The notes under the pieces were generated by a model. The model was not told where the DNA came from, searched no databases, and saw only the letters and a list, made by a program, of their open reading frames with translations. From positions 1 to 38,894 of the forward strand of contig CBDUOG010000012.1 in assembly GCA_965368785.1 (NCBI GenBank): a stretch of 38,894 nt of DNA, given 5' to 3'. This document shows, piece by piece, positions 22,159 through 30,947 of this stretch. Within the stretch, counting starts at the first letter, position 1. Each line of letters starts with the position of its first letter. The DNA is from Silanimonas sp965368785 (GTDB lineage Bacteria > Pseudomonadota > Gammaproteobacteria > Xanthomonadales > Xanthomonadaceae). A program made the translations under genes and the position numbers.

Positions 22159-25100
22159 TTAAAAGCGGTAACGGAAGCCAATCTGAACGGCCCAACGCGA
22201 TTCGCCCTTTCTATCGCGGCGAATGAAGGCTTCGTTGCCCCCGCTGACTGGGTCAATACCAGCATAGTTCACAAAACTACGCGCCTGTGCACCATCGGAT
22301 TGGAAGCCGATTTCATCAATATGGCCCCAATCTTTGTTGATCAGGTTGCCGACGTTCAGGATATCAAGCCAGATTTCACCGCGGTGTTTTGGTGAGAAGC
22401 CTGGGATTTCTTGCGAAATTCTCAAGTCCACACTATTAACCCACGGGCTGTTTGCCGCGTTTCGTGGAACCACCATGCCTTGGTAGGCACTCAAACCATT
22501 AGCCGCGATGTAATCCCAGAACAGTTGTGCTTCTGCTGGTGCCGTGAAACGCACTTCGCTGAGGTTTGGAACGTATAACAAATCGTTACCCGCTTGGCCG
22601 TCACCATTCATGTCATTGTTGAAGACCCAGCTATAGGGCTTGCCACGGCGACCTTCATAAAATGCCGAGAAGGTGGTTTTGTAATCGCCGAACAAGTTCA
22701 TACGATACGAGGCCGTACCCACAAAGCGGTCACGATTCACATAAGGAGAACGCGAGATTACTTCTTCATTGACGTTAAACACGGCTTGCGCGCGCCAGTT
22801 AGAAATCGCACGTGAAGAGGTTAGCGGGCTTGCTTCTTGCATATCGGTGTAGGCATAGGCAATCGACCAAGCAAGATCACTGGTTTCGCTAAATGGCTTT
22901 TGCAAAGTAACGCTTAAGTTTTCGCCATGGCCTTTATCTGTGTTTTTCGCAATCAATACATCTCTAAATGCAGTTAGCGAGCCGCTTCGGCTGTTCGATG
23001 AAGGGCCGTTGAAGAATCCGCTGTATAGCGATGGGCTGGTGCTGCCCCAGTACATATCACGTCCGTCTAAACCTGGCTGCGATACATTTCCGAGATTGAG
23101 GTGCTCATAAAAAATTCCGTTATTAACTTGCGTAACCAAAACTTCAGCCGTTGCGACCATACCCCACCACGGGAGTTCATGATCAAACGCTAAGTTGAAT
23201 TTAATAACAGACGGCTGCTCAAATCCAGGCGCCAAGAAATCAACATCTGCTCGTGGCAAGCCGATCAAAGGCTGCGTAGCAGGATTTGCACTTGGGGGAT
23301 TTGCTGCCCAGAGGGCGCTACATGACTGCAAGAACTCGCTGCCACCGCAACCATAGACATTGATTGATTGGCCGTGGTTAGTAAATGAGTTAGACATCCA
23401 AACATTCGCCGCAGCACCTTGGAACAGGCCGATGCCACCACGCAACTGAGTTGGGCGTTCTGCATCGAATGTGTAGTTAAAGCCGACGCGCGGCTGGAAC
23501 AAGCCAGTGCCATCGATTGTTTCGTCGTTACGATAGCCAAACGCTGCATCCGCTGCTGCGTTATAAGGCACGGCATCGTCAAGCACATTCATGTCATAGC
23601 GGACGCCGGCGGAGATCGTTAGATTGTTATTAACCGACCATACGTCTTGTACAAAGAAACCAACATTTTCGATAGAGAAGTTTGCAGCTGCGTCGTCTAG
23701 GCTAACTGCTGGCGTACGGAACAAGTAGCTGCTGTAGTTGCCTGCTACAAAGTTTGCGAGGCTTGAAAAGCGATAGTTACCATAACTTGATTCTACAAAC
23801 AGGTTATAGATATCGTTCTTCTCATAGTCCATACCCACCTTCAGCTCATGCGCGCCGAGGAACCAGTTGCCGGCAAAGAAACCGTTAAGAGTATCGGTCT
23901 GCAAATGATTGGTATGTCGGAATTGTTCTGCGCCGAAGCGCAAATTGCTCGAACCGTAGTCAATCTGTACTTGTGGTTGAGCCAAAAATACGATTGGAGC
24001 GCTTTCGTAATCGCGGAACGATACACGTGCTTCGGTCGCGAAGGAATCGCTCCAGTCACTGAACAACTCAACAACATAGTTATCGATGGTTTTTTCTTCG
24101 TCGTACCAATAGCTCGACAACGACATAGAGCGTGAACCAAAGCCAGGCAGCCTCGCCTCGGATTGGTCGGTTGAGCTAAATCGGAACGCTAAGCGCTGAG
24201 TATCGCTGATATTCCAGTCAATACGACCCAAAATCGATTCCATCGTCGTATCTGCAGATGACGTGGACAAATCGCCCGGCGTAAAGCCGCGAACAATTGC
24301 TGCATTTTGAATTGCAGTAATGTCGGCCAAGGTAATTGCACCACTACTCAGAGGGCTATTACCCAAATCAGGTGCAACACCACCCAACTCTGTTTTTTCA
24401 TAGTTTAAAAAGAAGAAAAGGCGATCTTTAGCGATCGGGCCACCGAAAGTCATGCCATACGTTTCTTCGGTATCAAAAGCGTTAAACACAATACCCCGAT
24501 CATCGGTGCCGCGGACCCAGTCTTGAGTGCGGTAGGTGCTGTAGACGCTGCCTTTGAATTCATTGGTACCCGACTTGGTTACCGCATTGATGTTCGCGCC
24601 GGTATAACCTTTCTGGGTTACGTCGTAATTGGCGATATTGACTTGAACTGCCTCAATCGCATCAATCGAGATTGGCTGGCGAATGGTCGGCAAGTTGTTC
24701 GACTCAAGGCCAAAGGTGTCATTAACTGAAATGCTGTCAACGGTGATCGAGTTGTAGCGGGTGTTTTGGCCCGCGGCGGAGATTTCACCACGTTCTTTAT
24801 CGGACTGCGAAAAGCGCGGGTCCATACGTGCGTAATCTTGCAAGTCGCGCTGAATCGATGGAAAGCTGTTGAGCTGTTCGCTGCTGATGTTGGTGCCGGC
24901 ACCCATTGCGTTAGGGCCAAAAACATCCAAGCCATCAAGGGTACCAGTAACTTGCATTGCGTCCATTTCGGTTACGTTGCCAAGCACTGCGTTTACGCTG
25001 GTGTTTTCTGCCAATTGCAAAAACACGTTTTGTACAATTTCAGAAACGCCATCTTTAGTGATCGTAATAGTGTACGGGCCACCAACGCGAAGGCCGCGGG

Positions 25101-25326
25101 CAACATAACGACCCTGTGCATCGGTGGTTGCACGACTGACCGTGCCTGATGGCACGTGCAGGATAGTTACGTCGGCATCGGAAACAGCGGACTGGGTCGC
25201 AGTTTGAATGTTACCGCTGACGCTAGCTGTGGTGTTCTGTGCAAAAGCTGGCGCTGCGGTTGCAGACAAGGCGATTGCCAGAGCCATTGCCAGACGAGTA
25301 TGTCGAGCATTTTGGCGATTCTTCAT
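22159..25326 (-). CDS. Oar-like TonB-dependent outer-membrane receptor
   Basis: 1055 residues. Signal peptide 1-30 (LAMALAIALSATAAPAFAQ) leads into a carboxypeptidase-regulatory-like beta-sandwich (about 33-105, SGNIQTATQSAVSDADVTI), then a TonB plug (IDAIEAVQVNIANYDVTQKG, NAVTKSGTNEFKGSVYSTYR), then a large barrel ending in the aromatic outer-membrane signal RYRF. This is the Oar/CarboxypepD_reg receptor class common in Xanthomonadales and Bacteroidetes. Substrate is unknown. Start at the Met before KNRQNARH, preceded by AAGGGG. No TonB, ExbBD or surface lipoprotein partner lies nearby. Confidence 0.93.
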   Translation of the reverse strand: MKNRQNARHTRLAMALAIALSATAAPAFAQNTTASVSGNIQTATQSAVSDADVTILHVPSGTVSRATTDAQGRYVARGLRVGGPYTITITKDGVSEIVQNVFLQLAENTSVNAVLGNVTEMDAMQVTGTLDGLDVFGPNAMGAGTNISSEQLNSFPSIQRDLQDYARMDPRFSQSDKERGEISAAGQNTRYNSITVDSISVNDTFGLESNNLPTIRQPISIDAIEAVQVNIANYDVTQKGYTGANINAVTKSGTNEFKGSVYSTYRTQDWVRGTDDRGIVFNAFDTEETYGMTFGGPIAKDRLFFFLNYEKTELGGVAPDLGNSPLSSGAITLADITAIQNAAIVRGFTPGDLSTSSADTTMESILGRIDWNISDTQRLAFRFSSTDQSEARLPGFGSRSMSLSSYWYDEEKTIDNYVVELFSDWSDSFATEARVSFRDYESAPIVFLAQPQVQIDYGSSNLRFGAEQFRHTNHLQTDTLNGFFAGNWFLGAHELKVGMDYEKNDIYNLFVESSYGNYRFSSLANFVAGNYSSYLFRTPAVSLDDAAANFSIENVGFFVQDVWSVNNNLTISAGVRYDMNVLDDAVPYNAAADAAFGYRNDETIDGTGLFQPRVGFNYTFDAERPTQLRGGIGLFQGAAANVWMSNSFTNHGQSINVYGCGGSEFLQSCSALWAANPPSANPATQPLIGLPRADVDFLAPGFEQPSVIKFNLAFDHELPWWGMVATAEVLVTQVNNGIFYEHLNLGNVSQPGLDGRDMYWGSTSPSLYSGFFNGPSSNSRSGSLTAFRDVLIAKNTDKGHGENLSVTLQKPFSETSDLAWSIAYAYTDMQEASPLTSSRAISNWRAQAVFNVNEEVISRSPYVNRDRFVGTASYRMNLFGDYKTTFSAFYEGRRGKPYSWVFNNDMNGDGQAGNDLLYVPNLSEVRFTAPAEAQLFWDYIAANGLSAYQGMVVPRNAANSPWVNSVDLRISQEIPGFSPKHRGEIWLDILNVGNLINKDWGHIDEIGFQSDGAQARSFVNYAGIDPVSGGNEAFIRRDRKGESRWAVQIGFRYRF

Positions 25327-25504
25327 TAAAGGGCCCCTTAAAGATTCGTATTTCGAAATGACTAGGAAATAAAAAACGACCACTCCCTGGTCGAATTAAC
25401 GCAAATATCGGTACGGGCACGGCACTCCGTACTTCGCCGCACTGAACCGAATTTTAACATTATGTGGCGACCATATGACAAGCCAATGACAGGAATTTAA
25501 CGAT

Positions 25505-26101
25505 TTAGGTACCCAGGTACGTCTTGATCCCGTCGAGCAGCATCTGAACTGATAGCGCAATCAATAACATACCCATCAATCGCTCGATCGCGACCAGCGC
25601 CCGGCGGCCCAATAAGCGGTACAAATAGGTACTGCTGAACAGGATTATTGCGGTCGCAGCCCAGGCAATTAACAAGGCGATGCTCCAATCGGCCAGGCGA
25701 TCGGGCTCTTTGGAGCTAAACAGGATGACTGCGGCCATACCCGAAGGCCCGGCAATCATCGGGATCGCCATGGGCACAATGAACGGCTCGCCCTCAATTT
25801 GCTCGCCAAACATGCCCGAGGGACTGGGAAAGATCATCTTCAGGCCGATCAGAAACAACACCAGGCCGCCCGCAATACTCACCGACTCCTGGCGCAAATG
25901 CATTAATTCCAGAATGTAGCGGCCGGAAAAAAGGAAGACGAACAGAACCGCCAGTGCGATCAGCAGCTCCCGTGCCAGCACAATGCGCTGACGTTGCGGG
26001 CTCAGCGATTTCATCAGGCTCAAAAAGACCGGGATATTCCCTAGAGGATCCAAAATCAGAAACAGCAACAACGCCGCTGCGGCAATAGTCGTTTCCTGCA
26101 T
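25505..26101 (-). CDS. MarC-family integral membrane protein
   Basis: 198 residues with about six transmembrane helices, starting MQETTIAAAALLLFLILDPLGNIP. The FLILDPLGNIPVF and VPMAIPMIAGP motifs are MarC/NAAT signatures. Members are often annotated as neutral amino-acid transporters but most are uncharacterised; the early multiple-antibiotic-resistance link of MarC was not upheld. Its ATG immediately follows the TAG of the upstream SDR gene, so the two are co-translated. Confidence 0.92.
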   Translation of the reverse strand: MQETTIAAAALLLFLILDPLGNIPVFLSLMKSLSPQRQRIVLARELLIALAVLFVFLFSGRYILELMHLRQESVSIAGGLVLFLIGLKMIFPSPSGMFGEQIEGEPFIVPMAIPMIAGPSGMAAVILFSSKEPDRLADWSIALLIAWAATAIILFSSTYLYRLLGRRALVAIERLMGMLLIALSVQMLLDGIKTYLGT

Positions 26102-26821
26102 CTACGCTGCCCCGCTTGAAATCAACACCTGGCCACGATACGCCAGACCTTCCGGACTTAATAGCCGGACACAGTCCGGCGCCACCTGCGATGGCAGACA
26201 GCAGTTGACCACTTCTTCGTTGAGAAATGCCTTGGCCCGCAGCGCAGTGCGCATCGGCGGTGGCTGCAGCGCACTTACGCGTACATTCGACTTTTCGGTC
26301 TCCTGATGCAGCATATGCATTAAGGAGATCGTGGCTTGCTTGGCCAGACCGTAGGCACCCCAATAAGCTAAGCCAACCCGCTCGGGCGCATCGGCGACAA
26401 ACACGATGGCACTATCGGTCTGCGCACGCAAAACCGGCAAGCAGGCCTGACTGAGCAACCACGGGGCGGTGAAATTGATGTGCATCTGCGCAACAAACTG
26501 CTCCGGGTCGCTATTTTGCAGTGGCGAGAGCCCCTCGAATGCCGCCGCACAATGGACGATGCCATGCAGATCTCCGAGCTCGCCGGTGATGGACTTGACC
26601 ATGTCTTCATAATCGGCCGGCCCGGCTCCAGCCAGATCCAGTGGATAGGCCGCAGGCTCAGGGCCCACCGCCTTAACCGCGTCATAAACTCGATTTAGTT
26701 TTTGCGCGCGCTTTCCCAGAAGCACCAGAGTTGCCCCCTCGCGCGCGCAGGCCAGCGCAGTGGCTTCACCCAGGCCGCCGTACGCACCGACAACTAAAAT
26801 TACCCGACCCTGCAGCTTCAC
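26102..26821 (-). CDS. SDR-family oxidoreductase (YciK-like), atypical active site
   Basis: 239 residues with a Rossmann fold. The cofactor loop is GAYGGLG (about 12-18), and there is an NNAG-equivalent HCAA and the YxxxK pair (WGAYGLAK). The catalytic Ser expected 13 residues before the Tyr is Asp here (VADAPERVGLAYWGAY), so ordinary SDR chemistry is doubtful. Closest in pattern to YciK, a short-chain dehydrogenase of unknown substrate. It lies 7 bp after grxD and directly abuts the MarC-family gene. Possible roles are a non-canonical reductase or a structural NAD(P)-binding protein. Confidence 0.87.
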   Translation of the reverse strand: MKLQGRVILVVGAYGGLGEATALACAREGATLVLLGKRAQKLNRVYDAVKAVGPEPAAYPLDLAGAGPADYEDMVKSITGELGDLHGIVHCAAAFEGLSPLQNSDPEQFVAQMHINFTAPWLLSQACLPVLRAQTDSAIVFVADAPERVGLAYWGAYGLAKQATISLMHMLHQETEKSNVRVSALQPPPMRTALRAKAFLNEEVVNCCLPSQVAPDCVRLLSPEGLAYRGQVLISSGAA

Positions 26822-26828
26822 GCCCGAC

Positions 26829-27161
26829 TCACTCTTGCTTTTCAGCGTTATCAGCTTCGGCCAAAATCCGGCTCAATTCGCCAGATGCATGTAACTCCAA
26901 TGTGATGTCACAGCCGCCGATCAGTTCGCCATTTACAAAGAGCTGCGGAAATGTCGGCCAATCCGAGAATCGGGGCAGGTTGGCACGCAACTCCGGATTT
27001 TCCAGAACATTGACTGCATGGAATCGCCCGGCACCCGCCTCTTTAAGCGCTTGAGCTGCCTTGCTTGAAAAACCGCACATCGGAAATTGCGGCGTCCCCT
27101 TCATAAAAAGCACCACCGGGTGGCCATCGACGATGGCCTTGATTTGTTCCGCGTACGACAT
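26829..27161 (-). CDS. grxD: Monothiol glutaredoxin, Grx4 family
   Basis: 110 residues with the CGFS active site (Cys29, in TPQFPMCGFS), WPTFPQLFVNGELIGGCD, and the length of Grx4 proteins, which bind and deliver a [2Fe-2S] cluster. The start is set at the second of two adjacent ATGs (27161), which gives GGAG a 5-nt spacing. Divergent from sodB across 135 bp. Both relate to iron and oxidative stress, so a shared regulatory region is plausible. Confidence 0.95.
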   Translation of the reverse strand: MSYAEQIKAIVDGHPVVLFMKGTPQFPMCGFSSKAAQALKEAGAGRFHAVNVLENPELRANLPRFSDWPTFPQLFVNGELIGGCDITLELHASGELSRILAEADNAEKQE

Positions 27162-27296
27162 CATATCTCCCAAAGTTCGGCTTGTTCACGCAGCACAGGC
27201 TGCTGAATCCGATACAATTCTAAGTCTTCCAAGGGCTGCTCTGCACCCGGAATCGAAAACATCGCAATTTTGGAAAACTATTCAAGGAGAATAAAC

Positions 27297-27875
27297 ATGG
27301 CTATTGAACTACCCGCCCTGCCCTATGCGAACGATGCTTTGGCCCCGCACATTTCGGCCGAAACCATTGAATTCCATTACGGCAAGCATCATCGCGCCTA
27401 TGTCGACAACTTGAATAAGCAAATTGCCGGAACCGAATTCGAATCAATGGACTTAACCGCCATCATTAAGAAAGCCCAGGGCGGAATGTTTAACAACGCC
27501 GCTCAGGTTTGGAACCACAGCTTCTACTGGAACTGCATGGGCCCTGATGGCGGGGGCGAACCGACCGGCAAACTGGCCGACGCGATCAACGCGGCATTTG
27601 GCAGCTTTGCCGCATTCAAAGAGCAGTTCACGCAAACCGCACTCACCACCTTTGGCTCCGGTTGGGCCTGGCTGGTTCAGCGCAATGATGGTTCCTTAGC
27701 ATTGGTCAGCACCTCCAATGCGGCCACGCCAATTACCGGCGACGATACCCCGCTGCTGACCTGCGATGTCTGGGAGCATGCGTATTACGTTGACTACCGC
27801 AACGCCCGCCCGAAATATGTTGAAGCGTTCTGGAACCTGGTGAACTGGGACTTCGTCAGCAAACAAATGTCCTGA
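27297..27875 (+). CDS. sodB: Superoxide dismutase [Fe]
   Basis: 192 residues. It converts superoxide to hydrogen peroxide and oxygen. Metal ligands are His27, His74, Asp157 and His161 (in FHYGKHH, WNHSFYW, DVWEHAYYVDYRN). AQGGMFNNAAQ is typical of the iron form, as is the short length. AAGGAGA is 7 bases before the ATG. No signal peptide, so it is cytoplasmic. Confidence 0.97.
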   Translation: MAIELPALPYANDALAPHISAETIEFHYGKHHRAYVDNLNKQIAGTEFESMDLTAIIKKAQGGMFNNAAQVWNHSFYWNCMGPDGGGEPTGKLADAINAAFGSFAAFKEQFTQTALTTFGSGWAWLVQRNDGSLALVSTSNAATPITGDDTPLLTCDVWEHAYYVDYRNARPKYVEAFWNLVNWDFVSKQMS

Positions 27876-27880
27876 GCCTG

Positions 27881-28948
27881 ATGCGCCCTGAGCACAATCC
27901 GATGCGCGAACATGCCGTAATGCATGACTTACTGCAGGTAGACCAGGCGGTCTGCCTGCACGCCGGTCAGCCCGTGGTCGATTCGGCATCATTCGGATTG
28001 AACTCCGGTCAGATTGGTTGTCTGCTCGGCCCCAGCGGCAGCGGCAAAACAACGCTGCTCCGGGCGATTGCCGGGCTACATCCTCTGGACAGCGGTCATA
28101 TTTACTTGCGTGGCAGACAGGCCGATCAATTGGCCCCGGAAAAACGCAAACTGGGCTTTGTATTTCAGGACTTAGCTTTATTTCCGCATCTAGATGTGCT
28201 CAGCAATGTGGGCTTCGGCCTGGACCATCTGAGCGATCAACAAAAACTCGAACGTCAGGCACAGGTAATCGCCATGCTCGGTTTGAGCGGATTGGAACAC
28301 CGCTATGCCCACGAATTATCCGGCGGCCAACAACAGCGCGTGGCGCTGGCCCGGTCTTTGGCCCCGCAGCCCGACCTGCTGCTACTCGACGAATGTTTTT
28401 CCAGTCTCGACGCCGACTTGCGCGGGCGATTACGTGACGACCTGCGCGCTGCCCTAAAAACCCTGGGGGTTACCGCGTTATTGGTCACCCACGATCAGGA
28501 AGAAGCCTTTGCTTTTGCCGACATGGTCGGCGTAATGCGCGACGGGCAGTTGCTGCAATGGTCTAGCGGCTTTGATCTGTACCATAAACCCTCCGACCCG
28601 TTTGTCGCCGAGTTTGTTGGTGAGGGCAGATTTTTACCCGCTACGGTTTTGGATGCGCATCGCATCGCCTGCGCCATTGGTGAGTTCAAAGTCCGGCAAA
28701 GCTTGCAGCAAATTCCCGGCACCCAAGTGCGCGTGCTGATTCGACCAGACGATATCGCCATCGATAAAAACGCGTCAATAGAAGCGGTAATCACCCATGT
28801 CGGATTTCGCGGTGCCGAAACCATGCACAAGTTACGGCTTGCTGATGGCACTGAATTAAGCTCATTTCTGCCTAGTCACGACCAACACCAGATCGGCGAT
28901 GCCGTGCGTATTCGAACTGATATGGAGCACGTAGTCGTATTCGACTAG
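27881..28948 (+). CDS. ABC transporter ATP-binding protein (iron(III)-type, FbpC-like)
   Basis: 355 residues. Walker A is GPSGSGKTT, the Q-loop VFQDLALFPH, the signature LSGGQQQRVALARSL, Walker B LLLLDE and the H-loop TH. The sequence after Walker B is CFSSLD instead of the usual PFSALD. A C-terminal TOBE-like region (about 245-355) fits the FbpC/PotA/MalK group. It starts 5 bp after sodB, without a clear ribosome-binding site; in-frame ATGs at 27902 and 27923 are alternatives. No permease or binding-protein gene is adjacent, so the substrate is uncertain; ferric iron is a guess from similarity and neighbours. Confidence 0.85.
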   Translation: MRPEHNPMREHAVMHDLLQVDQAVCLHAGQPVVDSASFGLNSGQIGCLLGPSGSGKTTLLRAIAGLHPLDSGHIYLRGRQADQLAPEKRKLGFVFQDLALFPHLDVLSNVGFGLDHLSDQQKLERQAQVIAMLGLSGLEHRYAHELSGGQQQRVALARSLAPQPDLLLLDECFSSLDADLRGRLRDDLRAALKTLGVTALLVTHDQEEAFAFADMVGVMRDGQLLQWSSGFDLYHKPSDPFVAEFVGEGRFLPATVLDAHRIACAIGEFKVRQSLQQIPGTQVRVLIRPDDIAIDKNASIEAVITHVGFRGAETMHKLRLADGTELSSFLPSHDQHQIGDAVRIRTDMEHVVVFD

Positions 28949-28955
28949 CGGGTAA

Positions 28956-30104
28956 TCAAGTCTGGCTGCGCAGCTGCTCAATCAACGCGTTCACTTCAGC
29001 ACGCCGATGTAAGGAGTCAGCCAACACTTCCACATCGCGCAGCAGATCCGCAGCACAATCAGCGCGCAGTGTGGCATGCCCTACCTTGCGACCGGCCCGC
29101 TCCGACTTACCGTAATCGTGCCAGTGACCGCTCTTTAGCCTAAGCACCTGGCTGCAGTCCGGCATTTGCCCGATCCAATTGAGCATGCACGTCACACCGA
29201 TCGCCGAAGTGTCGCCCAGAGGCAATCCGATGACTGCGCGCAAATGGTTTTGAAACTGCGAGACTTCTGCGCCTTCGATCGTCCAGTGCCCCGAGTTATG
29301 CACGCGCGGGGCCATTTCATTGGCTAATATTTTGCCGTCCACCAAAAACAATTCGAGCGCGAATACGCCGACGTAATCGAGTTTTTCCGCCAGTGCCAAT
29401 GCATGCGCTTTGGCTTGCGCCTCGATGTCGGGACTCAGTGCGGCCGGCGCAAGCGATGCAGCCAAAATGCCATTGGCATGCCAGTTCTGGGTCAGCGGCC
29501 ATGTCCGAAACTCGCCATCGCGCCCGCGCACCGCTACGACAGAAATTTCGCGCTGAAACGGCACAAAGGCTTCAAGCACCAAGCCGACGGTTTTTGCTTG
29601 CGCGCCCAATGCCTTCCACGCCGATTCAATATCGGCCGGAGTACGGATCCGAAACTGGCCTTTACCGTCGTAGCCTAAGCGCCGTGTTTTTAAGATGCAC
29701 GGCAGACCCAGGCGGCTTACTCCATCGCGCAAATGCTCTTCGCTACTCACGTCGTGGTAGTCAGCCACTGCGATACCTAACTCGCCAAACAGTTGTTTCT
29801 CAATGAGTCGATCCTGCGAAATGCCCAATGCGCCCGGATTGGGAAATACCGGGACGCGTTCGGCCAGCCAGCTCGCCGATGCGGCAGGAACATTTTCGAA
29901 ATCAAACGTAGCTACATCGACTTTGTCTGCAAATTCTGCGAGCGCCTCCCGGTCGGTGTAATCCCCCACCAGCATCGGCGCAAATTGTGCGGCACAGGCC
30001 TCGGCACTCGAATCCATAACCAGAAAACGTAGCCCCAAAGGCGCGCCGGATAAAGCCAGCATGCGCGCGAGTTGGCCGCCGCCTAAAATGCCAACCGTGG
30101 TCAC
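28956..30104 (-). CDS. purK: 5-(carboxyamino)imidazole ribonucleotide synthase
   Basis: 382-residue ATP-grasp enzyme that carboxylates AIR to N5-CAIR with ATP and bicarbonate in purine synthesis. It has GILGGGQLARML at the N terminus, KTRRLGYDGKGQF in the ATP-grasp domain, and ANEMAPRVHNSGHWT. It starts with GTG, overlapping the purE stop by 4 bp, so translation is coupled to the enzyme acting next. Convergent with the ABC ATPase gene, only 7 bp apart and no terminator seen. Confidence 0.97.
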   Translation of the reverse strand: MTTVGILGGGQLARMLALSGAPLGLRFLVMDSSAEACAAQFAPMLVGDYTDREALAEFADKVDVATFDFENVPAASASWLAERVPVFPNPGALGISQDRLIEKQLFGELGIAVADYHDVSSEEHLRDGVSRLGLPCILKTRRLGYDGKGQFRIRTPADIESAWKALGAQAKTVGLVLEAFVPFQREISVVAVRGRDGEFRTWPLTQNWHANGILAASLAPAALSPDIEAQAKAHALALAEKLDYVGVFALELFLVDGKILANEMAPRVHNSGHWTIEGAEVSQFQNHLRAVIGLPLGDTSAIGVTCMLNWIGQMPDCSQVLRLKSGHWHDYGKSERAGRKVGHATLRADCAADLLRDVEVLADSLHRRAEVNALIEQLRSQT

Positions 30105-30607
30105 TGACGAGGGTCCGGATTGGCCAGTACGGCACCGGTCTGCTGTTCACGAAACGCCGCCAAGGCTTTGGCGATCTTGGGTTGATCAGCAGCCAACATG
30201 GCGGCGGCAAACAATGCGGCGTTTGCGGCGCCGGCACCGCCAATGGCGAATGTTGCTACCGGCACCCCCGCGGGCATCTGCACAATCGATAACAATGAAT
30301 CCAAACCTTGCAGCGCACGACTTTGCACCGGCACACCCAATATCGGAACCATCGTCTTGGCTGCCAGCATGCCCGGCAGATGGGCGGCACCGCCTGCGCC
30401 GGCAATTATCGCGCGCAAGCCACGCGACTGCGCAGATTCAGCGTATTCAAACAAAAGTTCAGGGGTCCGGTGCGCAGAGACAACGCGCACTTCGTGACTG
30501 ATGCCAAGCGCCTCCAGGCGCGATACGGCGTGCTCCATGGTCTCCCAATCCGACCGGGATCCCATTACTACGCCGATCATTGGCGCTGCAGATTTTTTGC
30601 TGCTCAT
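30101..30607 (-). CDS. purE: N5-carboxyaminoimidazole ribonucleotide mutase
   Basis: 168 residues. It converts N5-CAIR to CAIR. Typical motifs are GVVMGSRSDWETM, SAHRTPE and AGGAAHLPGM. The ATG at 30607 was chosen over a TTG at 30625. Overlaps purK by 4 bp. Divergent from the Trm112-like gene. Confidence 0.97.
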   Translation of the reverse strand: MSSKKSAAPMIGVVMGSRSDWETMEHAVSRLEALGISHEVRVVSAHRTPELLFEYAESAQSRGLRAIIAGAGGAAHLPGMLAAKTMVPILGVPVQSRALQGLDSLLSIVQMPAGVPVATFAIGGAGAANAALFAAAMLAADQPKIAKALAAFREQQTGAVLANPDPRQ

Positions 30608-30673
30608 GGCGGTGCCTGCTTTCAAAAGCGTATTCTAGGCAACTTAGCAGCAGACTCCAATGATTTGACGACA

Positions 30674-30943
30674 ATGGATAAAAAACTACTCGAAATTCTG
30701 GTTTGCCCCTCGACCAAGCAGGCTTTGAGCTTGCTCAAGACCGCTGAGCTGGCGGTCCTGAATGCGCATATTGACGCGGGAACTCTGCGCAACGCGCGCG
30801 AAGAACTGATCAAGACGACATGCAAAGAGGCCTTGCTGACCAAAGACCGGCGAACGATTTACCCGGTGGATGACGGCATTCCGGTGCTGCTGACCGACGA
30901 GGCGATCGCAGTCTCGCAACTTGCCGATTTTCCAAAAGCCTAG
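30674..30943 (+). CDS. Trm112-family protein lacking the Cys pair
   Basis: 89 residues. It begins MDKKLLEILVCPSTKQAL and ends with a YPVDDGIPVLLTDEA box typical of Trm112/YcaR-like proteins. The usual CPxC knuckle is CPST, and only one other Cys (TTCKEA) is present, so a full four-Cys zinc site cannot form. The middle has an about 25-residue insertion relative to short YcaR, a version I associate with Xanthomonadales. Trm112 proteins activate methyltransferases in eukaryotes and archaea; the bacterial role is unclear. Located 4 bp before nadC. Confidence 0.85.
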   Translation: MDKKLLEILVCPSTKQALSLLKTAELAVLNAHIDAGTLRNAREELIKTTCKEALLTKDRRTIYPVDDGIPVLLTDEAIAVSQLADFPKA

Positions 30944-30947
30944 CCCG

